The position numbers and the translations under genes are program-made. Shown here in pieces: positions 53,505-64,000 of a DNA stretch of 64,000 nucleotides. The notes under the pieces are model-generated. The model was not told the DNA's origin, did not search any database, and saw only the letters and a list, made by a program, of their open reading frames with translations. The stretch is from NIOZ-UU13 sp964417935. Lineage in GTDB: Bacteria > Planctomycetota > Phycisphaerae > Sedimentisphaerales > Anaerobacaceae. The DNA is taken from contig CAYQKF010000005.1 in NCBI GenBank assembly GCA_964417935.1, forward strand, positions 1 to 64,000, given 5' to 3'. Position 1 is the stretch's first letter; each line of letters opens with the position of its first letter.

Positions 53505-56500
53505 ATGACAAGCTTTGGCCGCTATGAGACCGTTCGTGAGCTTCACCACAGTGGATTTACTGTACTTTATAGTGGGCTGGCTGCAGACGATACTGCAGAA
53601 AAATTTGCCATTAAAGTTTTTCAGCCTTCCACTTTTCTGCTGGAAACAGAACAAGTAAAAAACGAATCTGAACTGTTTCTCAGTAGTGCTCACGTCCAGC
53701 AAAAAACTGCCGCCGGTGGTGCTCAATATTGGGCACCTATTTATGAGTGCGGCTCAATCCCTGATGGAGCATTTTACGTCACAGATAAATACGACCATTC
53801 GCTTCAACAGCTCATTGATGTTCGTGTCGCGCTTACCTCACAGGCCCTTTGTGAGATTGTCGAGTCGGTCGCCAAGGGCTTGGTTGAGTTAAAACAAGCA
53901 TGCGGGCGACCACACGGGAACCTCAAAGCCACTAATATTCTCATTGCCGGCGAGGGAGATATTTCGCAGACGACAATAGCATTGTCTGATCCGTTGCCGG
54001 ATGAACACATCGATACGGCAGTACACTGGGACAGCGATCTTCGGGACATAGCGGAGTTCATTTATCAGCTTATAATTCACCGACCGTCTCCTGCCGTGGA
54101 CGGCTGGCAGGTGCCTGACACAAAGGAGTGGGCCAAACTGGGTAAACTGGCAAAGGATTGGAGAAATCTGTGCAATCGGTTGTTGAATGCCCACATTAAG
54201 CCAGGTTCGATGACTGTTGAGATGCTCATTGAAGAGCTGGCTCGATTAAAAAAAATAAAACCGGTCATTTCACCCCGTCGCTTGCTTATCGCTATTGGTC
54301 TTGTAGTCATTGCCGGCGCCGCTGTCCTGCTCATGAGGCCAGAGTTCATATTTCCTTCCAAGTCTGCAAACATAAGAGATTGGAAGCAGTTATTTACAGA
54401 ATATGAGGGATCGATAAAAACTCTGAGAATGAAATTAGGATTGCCGAAAAGCAGCAATGAACGACAAAAGCGATGGACGAACAATCAACACCTGAGCATC
54501 ATAGTTGAAAAAGTCAAAAAAGCATCGTATCCCTATAACGTGGCATATGATAACAATGTTCTGGAACAGGACCTAAACAAAATCGAGACCGAAGAAGACA
54601 TCGACGATTTCAACATTAAGGACAACAAAACTATCGATGCACTTATAGCAATTGAAATTATCAAGTACTTCTTTGACCCAAAAGCCGACCCAAACTCGTT
54701 CAGATTCTACAACGACCCCAACTCGCCGGTGGACAGAAAAGAGTATCAGAAATGGCCTTTGCTGGTAGAGATATATGATGCTGCAGATAGTTTCACAAAA
54801 CGCGGCTGGCAAAGGTCTGCCACATATCTCCAAAATTTGGTCGATGATGTAAAACCCGACCCAAACATTGCTGTCGAAAATGTGGATAAAATCCTCGAGC
54901 TTCAGCCCGGTTTGGATGAAATTAAGTCTCTCTGGACAAAGACCGAAGATAACCAGAAAACTGTTGAAAGAGCTGGCGAGCCGATCCTTTCTCGATTTCG
55001 TGATTACGTTAACCAAGAACCAGCTTTGGTTCTCGGCGAGGCCGGCGAAGCAGACGTTAACGACTTCTACAAAAAACTCCGTGATGAATTGTGGAAGAGA
55101 GAGCAGTTGAGCAGTGAACTTGCCAAATCTATAGAAGATAATTGGCAAAAACTCGAAGAAAACCAGAACATTATCAAAAGCACCGGTAACCCGACTCTTG
55201 CCAAATTTCCCGACTACATCCAATCAAAACTTGCTTCTGCCGACCTGGATATCCTCGGTAGCGAGCTTGAACAGATAAGCAACCTGGCCGATAAACTTGC
55301 CAAATTTATTGAAGATGATTGGCAAAAACTCGAAGAAAACCAGAGGACTGTCGAAAACACTGGTGACCCAATTCTTGCCAAATTTCCCGGCTATATCCAA
55401 TCAAAACTTGCTTCCGCCGATATGGGTATCCTCGGTAGCGAACTTGAACAAATAAGCCGCTCAGTCGATAATCTTGCCAAATCTACAGAAAATATTTGGC
55501 AAAAGGCTGATAAAGAGGCTTTTCTAAATGACCATGGAAATGACTCTACAGAAACCTTAACGGACAAAACTTTCGCTGAAAGGCTTGATATAATTAAGGA
55601 CTATTATTACCTGGTTCCTGATCCGCGTGATGAGCTCGATGAATTAGTCAATCGAACCAAGAATAATATTGAAGAAGCAAAAGGCTACAATCCCCAGCCT
55701 GCTGACGAATGTGCAAAGAATCTGGAACAAGTGCAGCCGGATATTGAAGCAATGCGAAAATTCAGAGGCATAAAAAAAGAACAAGAACAGATTAACAAAA
55801 AGATTAATGACCTCCAGCCTGTCATTGTGAAAATCAACGAAATAGCAATCTCTTTGATAGAAACGCCCGAAGAATGGGTCCAGAGGATAAGTGAAGACTC
55901 ACGGATCGCTTCGTCTGAAGCATTAAATGAAAAATGGATTGAGCTACGAGACAAAGTGATCAAGGGACCTGAAGCGGAAAAAGTTGACAGGGACAAAGGA
56001 TTATACCAAAAACTCCGAAAAAGGGTGAAAGATACAAAAGAAAACCTTGTCAAATTAGATGGAGAATTACTGAGAGGATTGCCTTTGCAAATTGATGCTA
56101 AACTGGAAGAAAAAGGTTGGAACAGACAACTCAAAGAAGTTTATGATGAAGAAAGAAAGAAAACGATAGAAAGTATTTTAGAAAAAGTGCCGTTGCATAA
56201 CGAGGTTCCGGATATAAGTGACCCATTGCTTGAGGAGTTTCGTCAAAACAAATTCTCTGAATTTGAAAAGCGGCGGAATGATTTCGGTGGAATCCTGGAA
56301 GCGTTTAATAAGATCGAGGATGGTCTCGACGGTTGCTATCTTCTTAGTGACGAGCTGCCGGAAATTGATGAAAACATTCGGTCATTGTGGGAGAAGTGGC
56401 GAAACACCACCACTATTAGAGAAGCGAAAATTAGCGAGGTACTTGCAATCCTGACTGAGAGGCTCGCGAGGCTTGTAGATATCGAAGAATCCAATGATAG

Positions 56501-58658
56501 ACAGAAACTTGCAGGTATGGCTCTTGAAGATGAATCGTACACCGAAGCAGTGTATGCTGCTTGGCTAAAGCTTGGCGAGCTTTTGAACCCGCCGTGGCCG
56601 ACCGAAACCGAAGACTTCGATATTGACGGGCGCATTCAGGAAAGGCTGAAAAGCGAATTCAGAGAAATTGGGGACACCGACCGCGAAGGGGAGCTTTTAA
56701 CAATGCTTGCAGAGACCGCGCTTGCACGTGAGATAGTTTTCAAGAAGGCGAGCATCGAGCGTTTCAGAAAGACCGTTGAACAGAATCACGCGGAGGACAA
56801 GATACTTGCTGATATCACCCGCTTTGTTTCCACGGAAATCAACAGCCAGAAAACGTTGGTGGAGCTTGAGGTATTTGAGAATCTTACTAACAAACTTGCC
56901 GACTTCGTTTCACAAGAGGATTGGCAAAAGGATAAGTTCCGCAAAGACCTTTTCTGGGCGGAAAGTGATATTTATAAGTCCTATGTTTCTGTATCAAGCA
57001 ACAACCTTGAGGCGACTGTCGAGGCCTGGTCAAAAGAGGTCCAGGACTACAAGATAGTGGAAGACCCGCGTGAGGGCTACCAGTGGAACGACAAAATTGC
57101 AGAAATCACACGGCTTATTGAAGATGAGCTCCGCCGCAAGCAGGGTGGCGCTTCAAAACAGAATCTTGTTTCGAAAATTACCGGCATCACAAAACTTTTT
57201 GAAAATGCGCTCGGCGGCAATCAGAAAAGCTCTGCAGAACAATCAATCGAAAAGCTTAAGCAGGAGTATGACAAGCTTACTGAAACTGCGCAGCAAATAA
57301 ACGCGATGCTCGCGTTACCTGCTATCGAAAAAAACAAAGACAAGTTTGATACGAATATATGTAATAAACTCTGGGAAACCTTGCTTAATCATGAAGCGGC
57401 GGTCAGGTCGATAATCAAGCCTGGATACTGCAAGCATCTGGAGCTGCTGGAAGGCAAAGTCCAACGTCTCGTTTTTGCCACAACAACGGAATTAAGTGCA
57501 GATTTTGAGCCTGTCAATATCGGTCGTCTGCAGTCTATCACTGAGAAGGAGCCACTTCTCAGTGCCGTTTTTAAATTTGTCCAAAGTTCCGCCGATAGCC
57601 TTCTGGGGTTTTCGAGACTCACAGGAGCCATCAACAAACTGCCGCTTTCCCAACTCGGAGAACTCTTCAACAAAACGGTCGAAGTTGCCGGCTGGGAGCA
57701 GATAAGACAGGCAGTCAAAAGCGAAGATACAGAATGGCTCAGTTTCTTTCATACGGTCGACCTCAGTAAAACCAAGAATTTCGGCTGGCCAAGATACATC
57801 GTATCGAAGAAAGATCCGAGCGTGATACTTAGATTCGTCCCCGCCAGCTCCAGCAATCCTGAGCCATTTTATATGGCTATATTTGAAGCAACTAACGCTC
57901 AATATCGGATGTTCCTGGAAAAAACACCAGATGCAAGGACAAGGACTGCAGGGTTGTATACTCTTTTTGTAGGCCAAAATAACAATGAACTGATACGCTC
58001 ACGTAAATATGAAGATCCGGTTCGTGCTTGTAAGATAAGATGGGACGGTAAAAGTTTTAATGTCATTCAGGGAAACGATGATATTCCTGTGACGTGGGTG
58101 ACCCATGCAGGAGCACAATCTTATGCCACATGGCTTGGCGGACAATTACCCGCCGCTTCACAGCACGAATATGCATGCAGGGCAGACACAGATAACATAC
58201 ATCCTTGGGGAAACAACCTGTCAGAGATTGCAAACTACGCGCATGTAAGAGGGAGTCATTGGAGGGCTGTGGCAGATGATTATAACAATCAACTAATAAA
58301 TAGGGATAAAATAGAGAGTCTCGTTGCTAAAAAGGTCCCTGCGCCAGTGGGAGCTAAGCCGGAGGATTTCGTTCCACAGAAAACTCGCCTTGACTCAACC
58401 AAGACTAGCCATGAGGTAGAAGCTTATGGCTCGGCCTGGCCGGTTGACCACGCTGAAAAAACCAATAACTGGGGTCTTTACGATATGATTGGAAACGTGT
58501 GGGAATGGTGCCAAGATGGCACCCGGTCCGTAATCTGCGGTGGCTCCTGCCTGGCTCCGCCGGAATACGTACTGCTGACCGACCCATCCAATTATATCGT
58601 AGAATTCAACAAAACAGCCTGCGACGTCGGATTCCGCGTCGTTGTGCCGGCCAGGTAA
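53505..58658 (+). CDS. Giant pseudokinase - coiled coil - FGE/SUMF1-domain protein
   Basis: 1717 residues. N-terminal protein-kinase fold with the ATP-site lysine (Lys37 in FAIKVF), but the catalytic loop reads HGNLKATN (137-144), with Asn139 replacing the catalytic aspartate, and the DFG is DPL (Asp162), so it is probably a pseudokinase. One membrane helix near 258-280 (LLIAIGLVVIAGAAVLLM) follows. About 1100 residues of helical, repeat-containing sequence come next. Residues ~1426-1716 form an FGE/SUMF1-type C-type-lectin-like domain (YMAIFEATNAQYRMFLE, WGLYDMIGNVWEW, CGGSCL, DVGFRV). Kinase-FGE fusions occur in planctomycetes and in T6SS signalling (compare PpkA). It is last in the plus-strand arm and may sense the envelope or gate the system. 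Confidence 0.85.
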   Translation: MTSFGRYETVRELHHSGFTVLYSGLAADDTAEKFAIKVFQPSTFLLETEQVKNESELFLSSAHVQQKTAAGGAQYWAPIYECGSIPDGAFYVTDKYDHSLQQLIDVRVALTSQALCEIVESVAKGLVELKQACGRPHGNLKATNILIAGEGDISQTTIALSDPLPDEHIDTAVHWDSDLRDIAEFIYQLIIHRPSPAVDGWQVPDTKEWAKLGKLAKDWRNLCNRLLNAHIKPGSMTVEMLIEELARLKKIKPVISPRRLLIAIGLVVIAGAAVLLMRPEFIFPSKSANIRDWKQLFTEYEGSIKTLRMKLGLPKSSNERQKRWTNNQHLSIIVEKVKKASYPYNVAYDNNVLEQDLNKIETEEDIDDFNIKDNKTIDALIAIEIIKYFFDPKADPNSFRFYNDPNSPVDRKEYQKWPLLVEIYDAADSFTKRGWQRSATYLQNLVDDVKPDPNIAVENVDKILELQPGLDEIKSLWTKTEDNQKTVERAGEPILSRFRDYVNQEPALVLGEAGEADVNDFYKKLRDELWKREQLSSELAKSIEDNWQKLEENQNIIKSTGNPTLAKFPDYIQSKLASADLDILGSELEQISNLADKLAKFIEDDWQKLEENQRTVENTGDPILAKFPGYIQSKLASADMGILGSELEQISRSVDNLAKSTENIWQKADKEAFLNDHGNDSTETLTDKTFAERLDIIKDYYYLVPDPRDELDELVNRTKNNIEEAKGYNPQPADECAKNLEQVQPDIEAMRKFRGIKKEQEQINKKINDLQPVIVKINEIAISLIETPEEWVQRISEDSRIASSEALNEKWIELRDKVIKGPEAEKVDRDKGLYQKLRKRVKDTKENLVKLDGELLRGLPLQIDAKLEEKGWNRQLKEVYDEERKKTIESILEKVPLHNEVPDISDPLLEEFRQNKFSEFEKRRNDFGGILEAFNKIEDGLDGCYLLSDELPEIDENIRSLWEKWRNTTTIREAKISEVLAILTERLARLVDIEESNDRQKLAGMALEDESYTEAVYAAWLKLGELLNPPWPTETEDFDIDGRIQERLKSEFREIGDTDREGELLTMLAETALAREIVFKKASIERFRKTVEQNHAEDKILADITRFVSTEINSQKTLVELEVFENLTNKLADFVSQEDWQKDKFRKDLFWAESDIYKSYVSVSSNNLEATVEAWSKEVQDYKIVEDPREGYQWNDKIAEITRLIEDELRRKQGGASKQNLVSKITGITKLFENALGGNQKSSAEQSIEKLKQEYDKLTETAQQINAMLALPAIEKNKDKFDTNICNKLWETLLNHEAAVRSIIKPGYCKHLELLEGKVQRLVFATTTELSADFEPVNIGRLQSITEKEPLLSAVFKFVQSSADSLLGFSRLTGAINKLPLSQLGELFNKTVEVAGWEQIRQAVKSEDTEWLSFFHTVDLSKTKNFGWPRYIVSKKDPSVILRFVPASSSNPEPFYMAIFEATNAQYRMFLEKTPDARTRTAGLYTLFVGQNNNELIRSRKYEDPVRACKIRWDGKSFNVIQGNDDIPVTWVTHAGAQSYATWLGGQLPAASQHEYACRADTDNIHPWGNNLSEIANYAHVRGSHWRAVADDYNNQLINRDKIESLVAKKVPAPVGAKPEDFVPQKTRLDSTKTSHEVEAYGSAWPVDHAEKTNNWGLYDMIGNVWEWCQDGTRSVICGGSCLAPPEYVLLTDPSNYIVEFNKTACDVGFRVVVPAR
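54942..55500 (+). repeat. 177-bp tandem repeats inside the pseudokinase-FGE gene
   Basis: The unit 'DNWQKLEENQ...NPTLAKFPDYIQSKLASADL...LGSELEQIS' recurs 177 bases (59 residues) later with near-identical DNA: ATTGGCAAAAACTCGAAG at 55141 and at 55318, and a partial third unit from about 55495. A more divergent copy lies near 54942. This is a recent coding-sequence expansion of the helical stalk. Confidence 0.75.
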
Positions 58659-58736
58659 ACCAGCTTATAGGCTGCGCATCAAAACGAACCTAAAACCTAT
58701 ATGGTCGCAAACAATGTTGCTCAATCACCAAGTTCT

Positions 58737-61700
58737 TCAATCAATTTGCGCTTCAAGGAAGGCCACTGTCTGGTCCTGAAGTAAGCCATCTTCTGCTTGC
58801 GGTATTACATAGGTTTGCATAACCCATAGAACAGATGCTGTCTTGGGGCGGCCGACCATAGTGCTCATAACATCAACATACTCCGTAAGGGCAGCAACCC
58901 ATTCTTCGGCTGGGGTTCCTGACATTCTTTGAGCAATCATAGCCTCTTGTTCCGGGGCGATCGGTTGATCCGCATCTTGCCAGATTTCGACAACTATTCT
59001 GTCGAGGCTCGCAATCCTGCTGCTGTCCCTGAGGATCAGCATCAATACATAAAGTTTTTGGGCTGCCTTGTCCAGATTCAGGTCAGTATTAAGCGAAGGC
59101 GGATAAGCCCTGGCCAATTCTGGCTTATCTCCCAGTCCCAGTAATTCCGTCTCTCTTCTCTCGATCTGTACCTGGCCCTGATCCTCCGGTTCCAAAGGCT
59201 TGGGAAGCACCAGCGGAACAGGCTCTATCCTGGCAAGAACTTCTGCTAATACTGCGTCTTTACCACGCAATACGTATTGTTTGCCTCCAAACCAGGATGG
59301 AGCCGTATCTGAGCGAGCCTCATCAGCATGAGGTAATGTATTGTATTCTGCAGCGTAGTCCAAGGTTGGTGATTTCCGCGAAACTACCTCTAAACTATTT
59401 GTTATGTTACTCCAGGGAATAGAACCCGTGAAATTACTTCCGAAAGCATTAACTGTATCATACGCATCAATAACCATTGTGCCATTAGCAGCCATTGAAA
59501 CAGTAGAATCGACAGTCACATTACCTCCAGCTCCTCCTGGTAGAATGTGATTGAAACTACCCAAATAAATTGCAACATCAATCCGCTCACCTGCTTCATC
59601 GGTCGATGGCGGAGGGGGTAAGAAACTAACTCCCAAACGGTCATCAACTACACTATCATCATACGACCCATTAGCTGTCAAAGTAGCATTTGAGCCTAAA
59701 TTCAAGTCCTTTAACTCACTCAAAATCACAATTGCTGCCTTGCCTGTACCGGCAGGTAAATCGACCCCTGTGTTGTTTGTGCCTGTATCGTCTGAGTATC
59801 CGGTTATGGCAACATTAAGCGTATCACCGGACGAATATATCTTGCCGTTATCTGAAATAATTGATACACCACCTGAATTCGAGGATAAAGGTCCACCAAT
59901 CTTTATATCTTCAACAGCGTCGGAACCTTGAAGTACGATGTTATTCTCTGCCGTTGCCGTTATTGAATTCCACTGATCAGCAGCATTATCATCCTTTCCG
60001 CCGTTGGCTGTATCAACTGCTGTGAACGAGCCATTATAACTCTGCGCTATAAGGTCTGTGCTCGATTGATTACCAAATGTAAGAGTAGCCAAATCCAACG
60101 CATTGCCTTGTCTTAGTGTCAAATTGCCAGGACCCGTATTAGCTTGTATCTTACCAATACCATTTATATCTCCTCCAGTTGAAATCAGCGTCAAAGTCCC
60201 ACCACCAGTCAAGCTCGTAGCCACTGTTAAATCACTACCAGCTGTAAGCGTCTTACCGTCTGTCACCGTCACTGCATCATTATATGTCTGGTCACCGGTC
60301 GTGGTCACATCACCACCCAGTGAGGTCGTGCCACCTGCATCGGTGATAAGAGAAGTCAGATTAGTCCCGGTGCCGACGGTAGAGCCGAATTCAGTCGCTC
60401 CGGCACTGTTCACCGTCAGGCTCTGTCCGCCATCAACTGTAGAAGCAAACTTCACGTTGGCTCCTGAGGCAATCACATCGCCCATCAGGTCAACATCATC
60501 ATTATATGTCTGTGCACCGGTCGTTGTTACGTCGTCGCCAAGAGAAGTCGTCCCATCGGAGTTTGTCACAAGGCCGGAAAGAGCCTTGCTGTTGCCACCC
60601 ACTGTGGACACGAATTTCGTCAGACCACTGCTGGTCGTGTTAACCGTCAGCGACTGACCGCCGTCTGTCGCCGCCTCTACCGTCTTGCCAAATTCCACCC
60701 CGCTGCCGGCAAGAATCACATTGCCAGCCAGAACCACATCATCATTATAAGTCTGAGCTACGGTCGTTGTTACGTCGTCGCCAAGAGAAGTCGTCCCATC
60801 GGAGTTTGTCACAAGNNNNNNNNNNNNNNNNNNNNNNNNNNNNNNNNNNNNNNNNNNNNNNNNNNNNNNNNNNNNNNNNNNNNNNNNNNNNNNNNNNNNN
60901 NNNNNNNNNNNNNNNCATTGCCAGCCAGAACCACATCATCATTATAAGTCTGAGCTACGGTCGTTGTTACATCACCACCCAGTGAGGTCGTGCCCGTCGC
61001 ATTCGTGGTTACTGAACCCAAACCATCATCCTGAGAGTCCGCACCCAAAGCATCGCTACCAACGGCGTCTCCGAAGATCGTGGCACCAACCCCGCTGTTA
61101 ACCGTCAGCGTATAGTTACTGCCTACTGCGCTGTCAACTGTGCTGGCAAACTCTATGTTCCCACTGCCAGTCTCATTAATCGTCAGGTTATCCGTTAACA
61201 GCACCGCGTCATTAAACGTTGCTGAGGCACCATTAAGATTAATAGTACCAGCACCAATCTCCGTACTGCCGCCGGCATCCGTAGTAAGCGAAACTAATTC
61301 GTTGCCACTACTACTGCCAACGGCACCATTAAAGGTGGTCACCCCATCGGTGTTCAGGACCAGAGCCTGACTACCGTTAATGGTTGAATTGAACGTAATG
61401 GCCTTGTTGTTGTTTGATGTGAGCGTAACGTTATCTTCGAGTGTCACCACTCCATCGAACTGGAAGGCTGGGTCAGTGCTTGTATTTGCCGCAAAAAGAC
61501 CTGAAAGGCCCGTAGTCTTGCCTGGATCGGAGGTCAGGCTGGTCATCGTGGCCGTGCCGCTGGGAACGTTTAGCGCAAGGATCTTGTCTACAGTAACATT
61601 CTCAGCATAAGTGCCTGCCATGATATCGACCGTGTGGCCGGCTGAATCGGAGGCGTTGTCGATGCCGTCCTGAATTCTGCTCCAGATGGTACCCAGTAGC

Positions 61701-64000
61701 GTCCCGCCGCCGGTGTCCACGGTTACAGCTTTATCGAACGTGTTGTTAGACAACGCGTTAGCAATGTTCAACGCACCGATGCGATCCTGCACTTGCAGGG
61801 TGTTATTGCTGAAAGTGTTGCCCGTCACCGAAATGTTAGTGTAAGTCGGCCCAGCCGATGGTCCCACACGCAGACCTTGTGTGAAGCCGCTGCTCGTGTT
61901 GCCCGTCACGCTCACATCATCCACGTCCCGGTCGTCAAAGTCTTGAACCAGGATGCCCGTGAGGCTGTTGCCCGCAGCGAAAGCTCCGCCGCTCGGCACC
62001 GGCGTCAGAGTCGTGTTTACCGTGTTGTTTGTGATGTCTGTCTTCGACCGTTCCGTTGTAATCGCCCGTACCACCTCCTCGCTGAACGTGTTGGCGTTGA
62101 TTGTTACGCGACCAGCCGGTGTTGTCTCACTGCTGACATGGTTAATGAAGATGCCCTCATAGCCAGCCGTGCCTGTGCCGTGTGCACTAAAGTCGTTGTG
62201 GTGGATGTTCAACCCATCCAAGTCACCGGCACCAGCATTGCCATCACGGTAGGTCTGGATACCTTGCGATATGTCATTTAGGGTCGAGGCGTTGGTTACC
62301 TCGATGTTGTTGTTATAGATCTCTACGTTGTCTCCGCCGATAACAATCCCACTGGCATAATACCCAGCTTGAGGGTCGGGTCCGCGGATTGTGAAGTCAT
62401 GAATTTTGGTGCCGTCACCGAGAATCTCGATGTTTGAGTTCGCCAATGGGAATTTCGTCGAGTCTACCATGGCCTGGCCCTGAATAGTCGTCGTCAACTT
62501 ACCCGCTCCCACCAGTTCCAGGTTTGTTTTCGTATCCGGAATCACCAGGTCTTCTTCGTACAAGCCCGATTCTACTGCCACGCTGGCATTAGAGGCAGGG
62601 GCGTTGTCGATGCCGTCCTGAATTCTGCTCCAGATGGTACCCAGTAGCGTGCCCCCACCGGTGTCCACGGTTACAGCTTTATCGAACGTGTTGTTAGACA
62701 ACGCGTTAGCAATGTTCAACGCACCGATGCGATCCTGCACTTGCAGGGTGTTATTGCTGAAAGTGTTGCCCGTCACCGAAATGTTAGTGTAAGTCGGCCC
62801 AGCCGATGGTCCCACACGCAGACCTTGTGTGAAGCCGCTGCTCGTGTTGCCCGTCACGCTCACATCATCCACGTCCCGGTCGTCAAAGTCTTGAACCAGG
62901 ATGCCCGTGAGGCTGTTGCCCGCAGCGAAAGCTCCGCCGCTCGGCACCGGCGTCAGAGTCGTGTTTACCGTGTTGTTTGTGATGTCTGTCTTCGACCGTT
63001 CCGTTGTAATCGCCCGTACCACCTCCTCGCTGAACGTGTTGGCGTTGATTGTTACGCGACCAGCCGGTGTTGTCTCACTGCTGACATGGTTAATGAAGAT
63101 GCCCTCATAGCCAGCCGTGCCTGTGCCGTGTGCACTAAAGTCGTTGTGGTGGATGTTCAACCCATCCAAGTCACCGGCACCAGCATTGCCATCACGGTAG
63201 GTCTGGATACCTTGCGATATGTCATTTAGGGTCGAGGCGTTGGTTACCTCGATGTTGTTGTTATAGATCTCTACGTTGTCTCCGCCGATAACAATCCCAC
63301 TGGCATAATACCCAGCTTGAGGGTCGGGTCCGCGGATTGTGAAGTCATGAATTTTGGTGCCGTCACCGAGAATCTCGATGTTTGAGTTCGCCAATGGGAA
63401 TTTCGTCGAGTCTACCATGGCCTGGCCCTGAATAGTCGTCGTCAACTTACCCGCTCCCACCAGTTCCAGGTTTGTTTTCGTATCCGGAATCACCAGGTCT
63501 TCCTGGTATAAGCCCGGCTGCACATTGATGGCAGCACCGGAATTGGCTGTGACCTCAATACCATTTTGAATTAATCCTGTTGAAGCGACATTTATCGTAG
63601 TGCCATCGCCGGTCAGAGTCTGATTGGCACCAAGTATTATCTTATCGTTGAGGTTGATAGTCAGGTCGTTGTTTGTGTCCTCATCATCAAAGCTGAGAGT
63701 GGTGCTGCTGCTCTGCGCGCTGGAATCAATCTCAGCGTCAACAGTGATGGTATCACTGGCCACAATGTTATAATCGGAACCACTAAGAGCAGTCACAATG
63801 TCGCCTGCCAAAATGTCGTTAACGGTCAAGTCCGTAGGGTCAAGCAGAATGTAGCCGTATTTACCTTCCGCCCCGTTGGCCGTAATCAAACCATCGGCAA
63901 CAAGTGTATCTGCGAAAACCTCAACCGAACCACCCGCACCGCCACTGATGCTGTCGGCTTGTATGACGCCCTCTTGAGTAAGCACAACATCTTTGCCATC
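58737..64000 (-). CDS. Filamentous-haemagglutinin-like/beta-helix surface protein (partial, gapped)
   Basis: One very large minus-strand frame enters from beyond the right window edge and ends at 58737; the 100-N gap at 60816-60915 breaks it artificially, so the reading frames on both sides do not match. The edge-side part reads EGVIQADSISGGAGGSVEV and LLDPTDLTVND, as in TPS/FHA-type proteins. Then come right-handed beta-helix segments with 'NNxIEVTN', 'ISVTGNTFSNN' motifs, and many ~30-residue units with GDVTTTGAQTYNDDV. The C-terminus (AAQKLYVLMLILRD, VVEIWQDADQPI) is a compact non-repeat domain, as in planctomycete surface proteins of this type. It is convergent with the T6SS arm. Likely an adhesin; no catalytic motif is seen. 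Confidence 0.8.
60816..60915. other. Assembly gap (100 N)
   Basis: Exactly 100 N bases, the usual placeholder for a gap of unknown length. The sequence right of the gap (60916-60970) repeats that at 60721-60775, so the gap lies within adhesin repeats that short reads could not resolve. Confidence 0.98.
61652..62554 (-). repeat. 903-bp near-identical repeat, copy 1
   Basis: This block is repeated 948 bases further on (62600-63502), with only a few differences near the left edge. It encodes a beta-helix section of about 300 residues, from 'NIANALSNNTFDKAV' back to 'LVIPDTKTNLELVGAG'. A 45-base spacer between copies differs. Confidence 0.9.
62600..63502 (-). repeat. 903-bp near-identical repeat, copy 2
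   Basis: Second copy of the block at 61652-62554. The near identity at the DNA level, including third codon positions, shows a recent tandem duplication or gene conversion; it could also be affected by assembly in a repetitive gene. Confidence 0.9.

Noticed and set aside
53505..58658. Reading the C-terminal FGE domain as an active sulfatase-activating enzyme
   Set aside because: The fold signature is shared with many ligand-binding C-type-lectin-like domains, no sulfatase gene is nearby, and active-site cysteines could not be confirmed.
60809..60815. Stop codon in the adhesin frame next to the gap
   Set aside because: It arises from the arbitrary 100-N length shifting the frame; both sides are open in their own frames.
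61793..63229. Two identical 162-codon plus-strand frames (61793-62281, 62741-63229)
   Set aside because: They are antisense shadows within the duplicated adhesin block; identity simply reflects the DNA duplication.

Overview
The window looks like chromosome from a Planctomycetota-type bacterium, probably a metagenome-derived scaffold because it contains a run of exactly 100 Ns at 60816-60915. The lineage is inferred, not proven. The clues are a huge filamentous-haemagglutinin/beta-helix surface protein, a kinase-like protein fused to a formylglycine-generating-enzyme-like (FGE/SUMF1) domain, a LamG-domain remnant ending in the typical 'SGLIDDIRICNRA' way, and ~90-bp tandem repeats of a kind I associate with Phycisphaerae/Sedimentisphaerales genomes.

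Layout. (1) 1-7200, minus strand: a prophage remnant with small and large terminase, a ParB-domain DNA methylase, an unknown protein, a PD-(D/E)XK nuclease-like protein and a broken large serine recombinase. No portal, capsid or tail gene is visible. A cloverleaf-like inverted-repeat element lies at 2252-2375. (2) 7200-8300: a gene graveyard with remnants of a LamG protein, an ATP-dependent DNA ligase and a thioredoxin-fold protein. (3) 8673-16100: ordinary and accessory genes, namely a TPR protein, an S41 C-terminal-processing protease, an ABC ATPase remnant, a pentapeptide-repeat ion-channel protein and an AT-rich P-loop ATPase. (4) 16100-17300: non-coding DNA with a good promoter, a potentially bistable RNA fold, ~90-bp repeats and small scattered repeats. 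(5) 17304-58658: an apparently complete type VI secretion system (T6SS). (6) 58737-64000: the large repetitive adhesin, incomplete at the window edge and broken by the assembly gap.

The T6SS has two divergent arms. The minus-strand arm (35700 down to 19065) runs tssA-tssB-tssC-hcp-tagJ-tssE-tssF-tssG-unknown-tssK-tssL-tssM-tagF and looks like one operon. The plus-strand arm (36287 to 58658) carries a McsA-like zinc protein, a possible Cys/His hydrolase, a methyltransferase, an M15 zinc peptidase, a 55-residue ORF, clpV, vgrG, a LysM/peptidoglycan-binding protein, a 775-residue probable cargo protein, a possible immunity ORF, PAAR, a kinase-like protein, a TssJ-like lipoprotein and a 1717-residue pseudokinase-FGE fusion. 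A separate gene at 17304 encodes a TssB-TssC fusion that duplicates the sheath genes but lacks the TssC C-terminus.

The most notable points are: the fused and truncated second sheath protein beside a normal tssB/tssC pair; two proteins with degraded kinase catalytic loops flanking the lipoprotein gene; three candidate T6SS effectors; the cloverleaf element; and the mutually exclusive hairpins at 16380-16452.
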